Below are positions 35,056-43,151 of a DNA stretch of 64,000 nucleotides, piece by piece (positions within the stretch are counted from its first letter, which is position 1; each line of letters opens with the position of its first letter). Below the pieces are notes generated by a model, which had not been told where the DNA came from, searched no databases, and saw only the letters and a program-made list of their open reading frames with translations. Source of the DNA: Agarivorans sp. TSD2052 (GTDB lineage: Bacteria > Pseudomonadota > Gammaproteobacteria > Enterobacterales > Celerinatantimonadaceae); the NCBI RefSeq assembly GCF_023238625.1, contig NZ_CP096670.1, forward strand, positions 3,614,501 through 3,678,500, read 5' to 3'. The position numbers and the translations under genes are program-made.

Positions 35056-35646
35056 TTACGGATTCGGCGGCACCTGAAAATAGGCACTTTCAGCTTCTTT
35101 GTAAGCACTTAAATCAATTGTTTTTCCTTGGTAGCTAATGGCGATTAACGCGGGGTCACTCACTGTTACGGCAAAAGGAGCCTGGCCTTGCCATTGCATA
35201 AAAGCCCCTTCGGACAAAGTGTCATTGACCAAGGTACGCTGCTCACTATCAACAATACGAATTCTCACCCCACCATTGACCCGAACACTAATAGACGCTG
35301 GCCGATAATAATGGCGCGGATAATCGTGAGGATACCAATTATCCCAAGGATCATCTAACCAATAAATTGGCGGAGGCAATACAATGATCGGCGGTAAAAT
35401 TTCTTCAGGCGGGATAACTTCTCCGGGAGGAGGAGCTATCGGCAGCTCTACTTCTGGGGCGTCTATTTCAGGCAACACTTCCGCCTCTGGTTGTTCTGGG
35501 TATTGTTCAGGAAAAGCTTCACTGATATCTGGCTCAGGGAAATCCATATCCATATCCATATCAAATTCATCTTCAGCTGCGGCTGAAGGTAAACCCAGTA
35601 TGCAAACGATAATCAGTGACACAAATACACCTGAACGATTAAACAT
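35056..35646 (-). CDS. Secreted Pro/Glu-rich protein with RodZ-like C-terminal domain
   Basis: This 196-residue protein has a signal peptide (cleaved near SAAA-ED, residue 24), a Met-Asp repeat (DMDMDMDF), and an acidic Pro-rich linker to about 90. A Tyr/Trp/Pro/His-rich stretch follows at about 92-116 (YWLDDPWDNWYPHDYPRHYY). Residues 118-196 resemble the periplasmic DUF4115 domain at the end of RodZ: GQAPFAVTVSDPALIAISYQGKTIDLS has the same layout as the GQAPYxLxIG...YQGKPVDLS of RodZ. No helix-turn-helix or membrane anchor of RodZ is present. It would be free in the periplasm or exported. Function unknown; a cell-envelope role is an inference. Confidence 0.7.
   Translation of the reverse strand: MFNRSGVFVSLIIVCILGLPSAAAEDEFDMDMDMDFPEPDISEAFPEQYPEQPEAEVLPEIDAPEVELPIAPPPGEVIPPEEILPPIIVLPPPIYWLDDPWDNWYPHDYPRHYYRPASISVRVNGGVRIRIVDSEQRTLVNDTLSEGAFMQWQGQAPFAVTVSDPALIAISYQGKTIDLSAYKEAESAYFQVPPNP
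35543..35562. repeat. Short tandem repeat CCATAT
   Basis: A 6-nt unit is repeated about three times, encoding the Met-Asp run of the secreted protein on the minus strand. It is a multiple of three, so slippage would change length without breaking the frame. Confidence 0.6.
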
Positions 35647-35790
35647 CGATGCCTCTTTGATTAAACAATACTATTTAGCATAGCTGCTTAACGCCTGCAC
35701 TAGCAAGCTTCAAGCATTAGCCCTTTCGCTAACTAGTGTTAAATCTTTTTTCTGCTAAGCTGAGCGAGCATTTACTTACAGGTAGAGTTT

Positions 35791-36675
35791 GTGATCTGGC
35801 AAATAATTAATATTGTGGCTCCGCTAGTCCTTATCGTGGTATTAGGACTACTCTATGGACGTAAACATCGCCCTGATATTAGTGCCGCTAATCGAATGAA
35901 TATGGAAATATTCTGCCCTGCGCTGGTTTTTTCGGTATTAGCCACCACCGAGCTGCAGCTGGCTGATTACTCAGAACTACTTGTGGCCAGTATTTGGGTG
36001 GTGCTGGGCTCAGGTTTACTTCTGTGGCCCATACTAAAACCTTGCAAACTAAAAGCCCGTACTTTTCTTCCTCCGATGATGTTTAATAACGCGGGTAATT
36101 TAGGGTTGCCGCTGATTATTCTGGCTTTTGGCGAAGCCGCTATGCCCATTGCGGTGATTTTATTTGTGGTAGAAATGGTGCTGCATTTTTCAGTGGGATT
36201 GTACTTTATTGAGTCAAATGCCAAGTTATTCAGTACATTGCGCATTCCCGTCATCGTGGCCGCAGCAGCTGGCTTGTTATGGAGCGCATCAGGTTTAGGC
36301 TTACCCGCCATCGTGGCTATTCCTATCGAGATGCTTGGCAAAATTTCTGTGCCTCTGATGCTGTTTACGCTAGGAGTGAGGTTAATCGACGTTAACCTAA
36401 AAGATTGGCGAGTAGGCCTCTTGGGGGCAATTGCTTGCCCCTTGAGTGGCCTGGCCTGCGCGGGTATCGCTATATTGGTATTACCTTTATCCCCATTACA
36501 GCAGTCTTGCCTGATTCTATTTTCCGCATTGCCACCAGCAGTGCTCAACTTTATCGTCGCCGAGCAATATAAGGTTGAGCCTCAACGGGTCGCTTCAATC
36601 GTAATGTTAGGCAACATAGCCAGTTTAATTGTTATTCCACTGGCATTATTCTGGGTACTGCCTCAAGCCCAATAA
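35791..36675 (+). CDS. AEC family auxin-efflux-carrier-like transporter
   Basis: This 294-residue inner-membrane protein has about ten helices and the AEC-type motif FNNAGNLGLPLIILAFG, plus GKISVPLMLFTLGVRL in the second half. Relatives export or import organic acids such as malonate or malate. The start is GTG at 35791, behind AGGTAGAG; no ATG in frame keeps the first helix. It is a single gene converging on the cis/trans isomerase gene. Confidence 0.82.
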   Translation: MIWQIINIVAPLVLIVVLGLLYGRKHRPDISAANRMNMEIFCPALVFSVLATTELQLADYSELLVASIWVVLGSGLLLWPILKPCKLKARTFLPPMMFNNAGNLGLPLIILAFGEAAMPIAVILFVVEMVLHFSVGLYFIESNAKLFSTLRIPVIVAAAAGLLWSASGLGLPAIVAIPIEMLGKISVPLMLFTLGVRLIDVNLKDWRVGLLGAIACPLSGLACAGIAILVLPLSPLQQSCLILFSALPPAVLNFIVAEQYKVEPQRVASIVMLGNIASLIVIPLALFWVLPQAQ

Positions 36676-36711
36676 GCCCAAGTAAACCTGAGCTGATTAG
36701 AGGCGCTGAGA

Positions 36712-39081
36712 TTAACGGTTCTCTAAACGGCTATAATCTAATATGCCCGAATCCAAGGGCTCAGCTTGCAAATAGGCCTTATGTAAACGATCGCTGTAAG
36801 GCCAAAATTCTTGATTGGTTCTGCGAATACCATAACGCTTCATAAAGGCTTGATAACTTTCTTCACTGCTCACTTGCACTAATTGCTGTTGTAACTGCTT
36901 AAGTTCAGATTTTTGGACTTGCCAAAATGCACCAGGGTAAGCCCCCACTAAGCCCGGTAAAACCGACACGGTATCTTGATCAGGTAAGCGGTTATCATTT
37001 TCTAAAAACAAACTAGAAATATTAGCATGAGCGTTATGCCTTAATAACGTGAAATACGCTGGTTCAGCCACATCAGGGTCATCGACTTGAATAAACACTA
37101 CCTGAGGTAGCCACTTAATCGAGCCTCCTTGCCAAACCTCTAATTGCGTGGCAAAGTCGGCCACTTCCCTAGAGTAGTTAAGCGCACTCATCTGGTATTT
37201 ACGACTTAGCACCTTCGCTAGTTGTTGCCGAATTTGATTGTGTAACTGGCTCTTGTAATCGCGGTCATCGGTATATTGAACCGAGCTTTTGAAAAAGGCT
37301 TCTTCTGGGCGCGTTTCAACAAATTTAATAATTTCTTTATCTGCCCCCACATACCAACTACGTATTTCGTCATAACGCACTTCAGCGGGTAACAAAGACA
37401 CAAAGTTAAACTCACCTTCCATGCGTAAAAAGTCCATGTATAGGCGTGTCACTAATTGATGCCCTAAATTGCCATAGGGATCGAAGCCGGCGACTAATAA
37501 ATAGTGAATCCGTTCAAACAAAGAATAATCAATCACCCATGCCGTTTTAGGCTGTTTTCCGACGGTCCCCTTTACTACGCTAGCACTGTCAAAGTGCCTA
37601 AATATAGTTAGTGCCGCATTCTGGTTCGCTCCATCACCATCCCATAACAAATGAAGATCGAGTGATTCTTTACCTTCTTGCAGCCAATTTTTAATTTCAT
37701 TAAATTTAGCTTGCGAATACTTATGATGGCGCTTTGAATAACTTACCCAAGTACTTATTGGTAATACGTTACTTTGCTCAACAGAAGGCATGCGCAAATG
37801 TTCACTCTGGTCAGCTAAAAATAGAGACTGCTGCTTTTCATAACCATTGTCAGGATTAGCGAAATACACCCAGAAATGATCTTGAATGACATTAAGCGCG
37901 ACTTGCCCGCGACAAACCGGCCCTTTCATAAAACCCATAATAAAGGTTTCAGCGTCGTCTAGCAGAAAACGATAGCGACCATTTACCGTGAGATCTTTGA
38001 AAGCAACAAAAGGGTTACCCGCAACACTAGGCTGATAACTGGGTAATTCACTAACTTGCACCTGATCGCTTAAAAACCACTCGGTCCAGCGGTCAGCACG
38101 GGCTTGATCTAAGCGGTAAGGAATATGCGTTTTCACCACGATACTCTCACGCTCTGGCGCTAGGCGGTAATACACCTTGTCAACACCGGGGTCATCGTAA
38201 GGCCTGCGGGTAGCAATTTCATCAATCGGGCTACCCGGAGCGGTACGAGACCTCACCATTTTGAAAAATGCAGGTCGACTGTTTGAATCGTTACCAAAAT
38301 ACAGGTGAGTAATAAACAGGTGCTCGTAGATATAACGCGCCATTAGCTGTTCTTTTAAAGAATCGCCATTTAAAAAAGCTTCCCACCGTTCAACTTCATC
38401 AGTGAGTTTATGATGAGCACTTAAATCATCTGCCATTGGCGCACCACTGGCTAACCAAGCCGTTAATGTATCAAACTCTTTATCGCTAATTGCGGGTAAA
38501 CCATATGGCATGCCCCATTCAGGGTGAGAGGCCTGTACCTTGGCGTAACCTTCTATACCGACACATTGCTGAGCGCGATCAAGTGAAAAATCATAAGCTT
38601 TAGGATCTAATATTTCGTCTGTGGTCTCGCCATAAACACGCTTTTGTTGAAGCGTTTGGTACATAACCCCCGCTTCCAAGTTAGCGTGCTCAGTTTGAAT
38701 GCGCTCGTTCAGTACCGGATTAAACCCTTTTTGTCGCCACATTTGAGTAGACCTAGCGTCCGTATACAAACGAGTGGTTGGTGCTGCAGTTACCCGGCTA
38801 CCATGATAGACCCTCGCTGTTGTCACTCCGCGGTCAATACCTGCTGCTGAGGTAAGCTTTAATTGGCAAGGCGCGTCGTAACAGGCATGACACATGACAC
38901 AGCGTTGGTCGAGGATCGGTTTTACATCACTAATAAACTCAGCCGCTGGAGGGTAACTCTCAGAATACATACGCGTTTGTACCGACGCTTTACCAAAGCG
39001 CTGGTCAAACTGATTAACAATAATGGTGGAACAACCTGCGACTAACAGCAGCACCCAGAACACATTAAAACGTCGAAACAT
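36712..39081 (-). CDS. cti: Fatty acid cis/trans isomerase, haem-binding lipoprotein
   Basis: This 789-residue protein fits the Cti family, which converts cis to trans unsaturated fatty acids in membrane lipids and stiffens the membrane under solvent or heat stress. A lipoprotein-type signal is visible (LLLVAGC, Cys17), and the haem motif CVMCH lies at 61-65. The rest is a large Trp/Tyr-rich periplasmic domain. The start at 39081 (MFRRFNVFW) follows CAGGAATGG; an upstream in-frame ATG at 39123 is less likely. In Pseudomonas the enzyme is periplasmic and needs its haem; a lipid anchor here would place it at the membrane. Confidence 0.88.
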   Translation of the reverse strand: MFRRFNVFWVLLLVAGCSTIIVNQFDQRFGKASVQTRMYSESYPPAAEFISDVKPILDQRCVMCHACYDAPCQLKLTSAAGIDRGVTTARVYHGSRVTAAPTTRLYTDARSTQMWRQKGFNPVLNERIQTEHANLEAGVMYQTLQQKRVYGETTDEILDPKAYDFSLDRAQQCVGIEGYAKVQASHPEWGMPYGLPAISDKEFDTLTAWLASGAPMADDLSAHHKLTDEVERWEAFLNGDSLKEQLMARYIYEHLFITHLYFGNDSNSRPAFFKMVRSRTAPGSPIDEIATRRPYDDPGVDKVYYRLAPERESIVVKTHIPYRLDQARADRWTEWFLSDQVQVSELPSYQPSVAGNPFVAFKDLTVNGRYRFLLDDAETFIMGFMKGPVCRGQVALNVIQDHFWVYFANPDNGYEKQQSLFLADQSEHLRMPSVEQSNVLPISTWVSYSKRHHKYSQAKFNEIKNWLQEGKESLDLHLLWDGDGANQNAALTIFRHFDSASVVKGTVGKQPKTAWVIDYSLFERIHYLLVAGFDPYGNLGHQLVTRLYMDFLRMEGEFNFVSLLPAEVRYDEIRSWYVGADKEIIKFVETRPEEAFFKSSVQYTDDRDYKSQLHNQIRQQLAKVLSRKYQMSALNYSREVADFATQLEVWQGGSIKWLPQVVFIQVDDPDVAEPAYFTLLRHNAHANISSLFLENDNRLPDQDTVSVLPGLVGAYPGAFWQVQKSELKQLQQQLVQVSSEESYQAFMKRYGIRRTNQEFWPYSDRLHKAYLQAEPLDSGILDYSRLENR

Positions 39082-39233
39082 AGTCCATTCCTGATTTCGC
39101 GAATAGTGGCATAAATGCGCCACTATTAGAGCTTTAAGTATACATCAACTCAGCAAAAATTTAGCAAAGCCAACTAATCAAACATGTGCTTAAGTTATGA
39201 GCACAGCGTTACATAAAAAAACAGATAAACTTC

Positions 39234-39262
39234 TTGAATATCTAAATGATAATGATTATCAT
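39234..39262 (+). promoter_or_regulatory. Sigma-70 promoter overlapping the Fur palindrome
   Basis: TTGAAT (39234-39239) and TATCAT (39257-39262) are separated by 17 nt, a good housekeeping promoter. The start of transcription would be near 39269, about 24 nt ahead of the first gene. Confidence 0.6.
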
Positions 39263-39270
39263 TTAGATAT
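39238..39270. promoter_or_regulatory. Fur operator inside a 33-bp perfect palindrome
   Basis: The two 16-nt arms around a central G at 39254 are exactly complementary. The core TGATAATGATTATCA (39247-39261) is an ideal 7-1-7 Fur box. It covers the spacer and -10 box of the promoter, so Fur with iron should block transcription of the DUF2061-DUF4250 unit. The extra outer arms (ATATCTAAA and its complement) are longer than a Fur site needs and may allow two dimers. Confidence 0.88.
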
Positions 39271-39292
39271 AGAAAATAAGAGGAACAACACG

Positions 39293-39481
39293 ATGACTAA
39301 AACACTTACTTTTGCCAGCATGCACTTTACCATCGCCTTTTTGGTCACTTGGTTATTGACCGGTGATATGATGATTGGCGGTTTAGTCGCCATCGTAGAA
39401 CCAGCGGTAAATAGCGTGGCCTATTTCTTCCACGAAAAAGCGTGGTTGAAATGGGGCTTAAACTCAGCCCAAATTCACTAA
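39293..39481 (+). CDS. DUF2061 small membrane protein, Fur-controlled
   Basis: This 62-residue protein starts at 39293, 7 nt after AAGAGGAA; a longer upstream frame would read through the operator and is rejected. It has two helices (about 7-24 and 28-46) and the family landmarks KTLTFASMHFTIAFLVTWLLTGD, then EPAVNSVAYFFHEKAWLKW. Known as DUF2061 (YkoY-like small membrane proteins); no function is established. It is the first gene of a two-gene unit, 12 nt ahead of a DUF4250 gene, behind the Fur palindrome. A role in iron stress is inferred only from this operator. Confidence 0.88.
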   Translation: MTKTLTFASMHFTIAFLVTWLLTGDMMIGGLVAIVEPAVNSVAYFFHEKAWLKWGLNSAQIH

Positions 39482-39493
39482 AGGAGCATCTAA

Positions 39494-39688
39494 ATGTTAG
39501 ATCAAGAACGGGTTCAAACCATGGACCTTCATATTCTTCTTAGTATTATTAATATGCAAATTAGAAATGAATTTTCTAGCTTTAGTGAATTATGCAGCTT
39601 CTATGAACTTGAACCACAACCGCTAGTACAACGGCTGACTGAGGCCGGATATACACTGCAGAGCAACCAACAATTTACTGCAGAGTAA
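39494..39688 (+). CDS. DUF4250 small protein
   Basis: This 64-residue soluble protein matches DUF4250: LHILLSIINMQIRNEFSSFSELCSFYELEPQPLVQRLTEAGY, a small helical fold with a helix-turn-helix-like layout. The ATG at 39494 follows AAGGAGC; Met10 is another possible start at which the family homology begins. It is co-transcribed with the DUF2061 gene. No function is known; the fold suggests protein or nucleic-acid binding, but this is a guess. Confidence 0.82.
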   Translation: MLDQERVQTMDLHILLSIINMQIRNEFSSFSELCSFYELEPQPLVQRLTEAGYTLQSNQQFTAE

Positions 39689-39738
39689 GTTATGTCTAGG
39701 GTTTCGCTTCTTTGATGCTGGTATCAATAATAAAACGA

Positions 39739-40416
39739 CTACTCTTCAGCAGTAGTGTTAATTGCACTGTAAGCCCGATAGGCAAATACTAATAATAGTG
39801 TTTCAAGCAACTGGCCAATCACCCGATTTGCAAATATTAAAACGCCACTGGCATGTTGTTCAAGTAACCAATGATGAATCCCCCACACTGGAATAGTGGT
39901 AATACCCGCAACAATAATCACCCCAGCCAACAGTGGCCATTTATAGGCTTCGGTTTGACGCCAGCTTTGACTAATTGCCTGCATGGGTGAAGCTTTATGT
40001 AACACGCAATGTATATCAGCCACAATCAAACGACTCGCAATGATAACCCCCGGCAAAATGAAGAAACTAAGGCCTAACATGACTAAAACAAAAGTTACAC
40101 TCACGACCAAGAACAAACTTGGCCAGATGCTTAAAGAGGCTTGAAAACAGCGACTGATTGACCAAACCTGTTGCTTTATTTGACCACGCATATACAGGAT
40201 GATGGCACCTTGGTAGACCGGTTGCATTAACAAACCTAAACCCACAAACATCCAATAATGGGTCGTCGGTTGCTCAGGCAAGTTTTGCACATAACCACTT
40301 TGTATACCGGCGAAAGGGATGGCAAAAGGCAACACCATCAACGCCAAAGGGATAAAATGCTGTCGATAAAAACGTAAACTGTCAGCCAACCAATTCCATA
40401 AACCGCTAATCGCCAT
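39739..40416 (-). CDS. YciC-like (UPF0259) membrane protein
   Basis: This 225-residue inner-membrane protein has about six helices. It begins with LWNWLADSLRFYRQHFIPLAL, resembling the start of E. coli YciC, and has the shared LSFFILPGVIIASRLIVADIHCVL with the FxxPGxxxxxR pattern. SPMQAISQSWRQT follows. The function is unknown; relatives are tied to the envelope. It lies 42 nt downstream of the HAD gene and may be co-transcribed with it. Confidence 0.7.
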   Translation of the reverse strand: MAISGLWNWLADSLRFYRQHFIPLALMVLPFAIPFAGIQSGYVQNLPEQPTTHYWMFVGLGLLMQPVYQGAIILYMRGQIKQQVWSISRCFQASLSIWPSLFLVVSVTFVLVMLGLSFFILPGVIIASRLIVADIHCVLHKASPMQAISQSWRQTEAYKWPLLAGVIIVAGITTIPVWGIHHWLLEQHASGVLIFANRVIGQLLETLLLVFAYRAYSAINTTAEE

Positions 40417-40458
40417 GTTACCCCTTCACCAAACCATTCAGACCAAAAAACAAAACAA

Positions 40459-41172
40459 TTACCTTAAGCTTATGCACTGGGTTAACTGAGCCAAACTTGA
40501 AATTTTCCAGGTTACGCCAGCCAAAGGCTGAAACTCATGGCTGATTGTCGATTGACGTTGCAACCAAACACTGCTTAGCCCTGCGGCTACTGCCCCCTTG
40601 GCATCATTAGTTAAGTTATCGCCAACATAACAACCAGCGTTTGCATTTAGCTTGGCGCGCGCTAAAGCCTGCTCGAAAATAGCCGCATCAGGTTTTGCAG
40701 CTCCAGCGACTTCTGCAGTCAATACAAACTCGAAATAAGGCTGTAAGCCAGCAGCCTTAACCTTGCGCTGTTGCATATCTTCAGGCCCATTAGACACCAA
40801 GGCTAAGCGCCAGCCATGCTGTAGTAGTTCTTCTAAACAGACTAAAGTATCAGGATAAAGCTGGGTAGCGGCGATGTATTGTTGCATGAAGTACTCAAAA
40901 GCTTGTTCTGCCCGTTCGCTGCTGATTGTTGGAAGCTGGAGAGCTTCGCGAATTCTAGCTTGACGCATTTCTGCAGCAGGTAATTTACCCTGCAAAAATG
41001 CTGGATAATATAATTTAAGTGCGCGCTTCCAGTGACTTAAGGCATCTGACAGTTGCTCGGGTTGGTAATGCTTAAACAAAGCAATAACCGCCGCTTCAGT
41101 AGCCACCGTATCGTCAACCAAAGTATCGTCTAAATCGAAAAACAGCATGCTCGCCGGAGTTGGATGTGTCAT
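40459..41172 (-). CDS. HAD-IA family hydrolase (YjjG/phosphoglycolate phosphatase-like)
   Basis: This 237-residue cytoplasmic phosphatase has catalytic motif I FFDLDDTLVDD, motif II LVSNGP, motif III KPDAAIFEQAL and motif IV YVGDNLTNDAKGA. A helical cap follows motif I. The layout is nearest to YjjG-type nucleotidases and other HAD-IA enzymes. The substrate is not evident. It precedes the YciC-like gene on the same strand. Confidence 0.85.
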   Translation of the reverse strand: MTHPTPASMLFFDLDDTLVDDTVATEAAVIALFKHYQPEQLSDALSHWKRALKLYYPAFLQGKLPAAEMRQARIREALQLPTISSERAEQAFEYFMQQYIAATQLYPDTLVCLEELLQHGWRLALVSNGPEDMQQRKVKAAGLQPYFEFVLTAEVAGAAKPDAAIFEQALARAKLNANAGCYVGDNLTNDAKGAVAAGLSSVWLQRQSTISHEFQPLAGVTWKISSLAQLTQCISLR

Positions 41173-41328
41173 AAATCGCCTCGCTAATTTTCAGCCAGAT
41201 TAGCGAGCCCAAAAGATAAGTCAACGATTGTTTACAGCATACGAGTCTCTCGTAGCGAATAAATGCAGTGATCTATTCCTGTAGTGCTAACGTTTGGATA
41301 GGGAGACAAGCAAAGCCGAGGGATAGAC

Positions 41329-41565
41329 ATGAATACTCAAACAGTCAATTTAACTGACGTTACCATTCTCTATTATCCTGATGATAACCCCTACCACTTG
41401 CGCGCTTTACTACTTAAAAACCAAGTTAAAAACCAGCAAGGCAGAGTGGTAATTAGTGCTGAACATCGGCAAGGTAAGATAATAGTGGCGGTAATTAGCG
41501 GTCAGGTTGAGCTACTTAATATGCTGGGTGACCGCTTCAATGTTCAGCCACTGTCAGCCGCTTAA
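41329..41565 (+). CDS. Small conserved protein, TIGR02922-like
   Basis: This 78-residue protein starts at 41329 and carries VTILYYPDDNPYHLRALLL, then GRVVISAEHRQGKIIVAVISGQVELLNMLGDR. The layout fits, from memory, the TIGR02922 group of short proteins found in Shewanella, Colwellia and relatives. Function unknown. It ends 4 nt inside the convergent MATE gene. Confidence 0.65.
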   Translation: MNTQTVNLTDVTILYYPDDNPYHLRALLLKNQVKNQQGRVVISAEHRQGKIIVAVISGQVELLNMLGDRFNVQPLSAA

Positions 41566-43034
41566 TTTTTGCTATCTATAACGTCGGTCTGCTTTGCGCT
41601 CATACCATCTACCTCAGCCTCTGCACACATATAAGCACGACTAGAGCTAAATGGTGTAAGTGGAACATTCGGCTCTAACGTTTGCTCCTGATCAGCTATG
41701 TGAATTTGATGTTTGTTGGTTACACGGTCCAATATGTAATAGGCCATTCGCAAGGCTAATAAACCAAATACAATAGTGCCCACAGCTTGCCCGCCAAGAA
41801 CTCCCAAGGGACCAAACCACTGCCCACCTAAATAAACAAAGGGGATGGTGCCTAAGGTGGCCTTGCCGAAATTAATCATGGTAGAGGTACTAGGGTAACC
41901 TAGGTTATTAAAAGCAGCGTTTGCCACAAACATGGCGCCGTTAAATACAAAACTAAAGCTTATCCAAGTACAGAAAAAACCAATCACAGTGGCCGCTTCA
42001 CCGCCAACACCAAAGACCTTAATAATGAGATTTTGACTAAGCAATAAAATGAAAGACACGGCGATCACAAACCCTCCGTTAAACCACAAGGCTTTGGTGA
42101 GTGCTTCTCGTACTCTTGAGTAATTATGCGCACCAAAATTTTGCCCCACAATCGGACCTATCGCCCCCGATAAAGAAAAAATCATGCCAAAAGCCACTGG
42201 CATTATTCGTCCCACCACCGCCCAACCAGCCACATAGGCATCGCCAAAAACCGCAATTGCTGCGGTAACGTAGGCATTACCCAAAGGTGTAGCTACATTG
42301 GTCATCATGGCCGGGGCAGCCACTTTTAAAATAGCGCGTAAGTCTTCCAATAGTTTAGTAACACTAAACCTAGCAAATAATTGATGCTTATAGACCACCC
42401 CTGACAATGCCACGCCTGCCACCACAAACCGTGCAATTACCGACGCGATAGCCGCGCCTGGTAGGCCCAGACCCAAAGCAAAGATAAATATCGGGTCGAG
42501 AATAGCGTTAACACCGCCACCTGCAAGAGTAGACCACATAGCCCGCTTAGCATCCCCAACCGAGCGCAAGGCTGCTCCCGCACTCATAGCTAACCCCAGC
42601 ACAGGTAATGACGGTAATAATATACGCAAATAGCCTACCGCCAGTTCATGGGTTCTAGCTTTTGCGCCAATCAGGCTTAACAATTCGGGTGAGAAATACC
42701 ACACCAAACCAGCAAAAGACGCACTGATCAAAAAGCCGGTAAATAAAATGTTAGTGACTAATTGTTTGGCTCGAGCCTTATCTTGTTGACCTATCGCCTT
42801 GGAGACCAAGGCAGTCATAGCGATAGATAGGCCAATCGAAATAGAGGTAGTAAAGAAAGCAATCGTGCCAGCGTAACCGACCGCGGCGGCTAATTCTGCT
42901 TCACCCAACAAACTAATAAAAAACAGATCGGCTAGATCAACTAAGAATAAAGCGGTTAAACCAATAGCATTGGTGGAAGACATCACCACAATGTGGCGGA
43001 AGATATCACCAGAAATGAACTTTGCCTTTGGCAT
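41562..43034 (-). CDS. MATE family efflux transporter
   Basis: This 490-residue inner-membrane antiporter has about twelve helices in two bundles. ALFLVDLADLFFISLLGEAELAAAVGYAG is a clear MATE start, and GPIVGQNFGAHNYSRVREA marks the second half. A soluble C-terminal tail of some 40 residues follows. MATE pumps export drugs and cations in exchange for Na+ or H+; the substrate here is unknown. The stop overlaps the 78-residue protein gene by 4 nt. Confidence 0.88.
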   Translation of the reverse strand: MPKAKFISGDIFRHIVVMSSTNAIGLTALFLVDLADLFFISLLGEAELAAAVGYAGTIAFFTTSISIGLSIAMTALVSKAIGQQDKARAKQLVTNILFTGFLISASFAGLVWYFSPELLSLIGAKARTHELAVGYLRILLPSLPVLGLAMSAGAALRSVGDAKRAMWSTLAGGGVNAILDPIFIFALGLGLPGAAIASVIARFVVAGVALSGVVYKHQLFARFSVTKLLEDLRAILKVAAPAMMTNVATPLGNAYVTAAIAVFGDAYVAGWAVVGRIMPVAFGMIFSLSGAIGPIVGQNFGAHNYSRVREALTKALWFNGGFVIAVSFILLLSQNLIIKVFGVGGEAATVIGFFCTWISFSFVFNGAMFVANAAFNNLGYPSTSTMINFGKATLGTIPFVYLGGQWFGPLGVLGGQAVGTIVFGLLALRMAYYILDRVTNKHQIHIADQEQTLEPNVPLTPFSSSRAYMCAEAEVDGMSAKQTDVIDSKN

Positions 43035-43104
43035 AGAAACTCACGACACGACAAGATAGTGTTTAGTGTAGGCGCAAAACTCTCCGGAGTCATTGGCCAA
43101 ATAA

Positions 43105-43121
43105 CCCCTAAGTTATAGGGG
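43105..43121 (-). terminator. Weak intrinsic terminator after metE
   Basis: CCCCTA (43105-43110) pairs with TAGGGG (43116-43121), followed on the minus strand by TTATTTGG. The U-tract is short, so termination may be partial. Confidence 0.45.
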
Positions 43122-43151
43122 CTATAAGCTTCAGCAAGTGACACTAAGTGA

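Noticed and set aside
35543..35562. CCATAT repeats as a possible CRISPR or regulatory repeat
   Set aside because: Three 6-nt units inside a coding sequence; explained by a Met-Asp codon run.
35384..35683. Ser/Gly-rich open frame opposite the RodZ-like secreted protein
   Set aside because: Antisense shadow of the Pro/Glu-rich linker; the minus strand has a signal peptide and a recognisable end domain.
35967..36548. 193-residue open frame on the minus strand inside the AEC transporter gene
   Set aside because: Antisense to a clear ten-helix membrane protein and without any family likeness.
39197..39292. N-terminal extension of the DUF2061 protein
   Set aside because: It would translate the Fur palindrome and promoter; the ATG at 39293 has AAGAGGAA at 7 nt.
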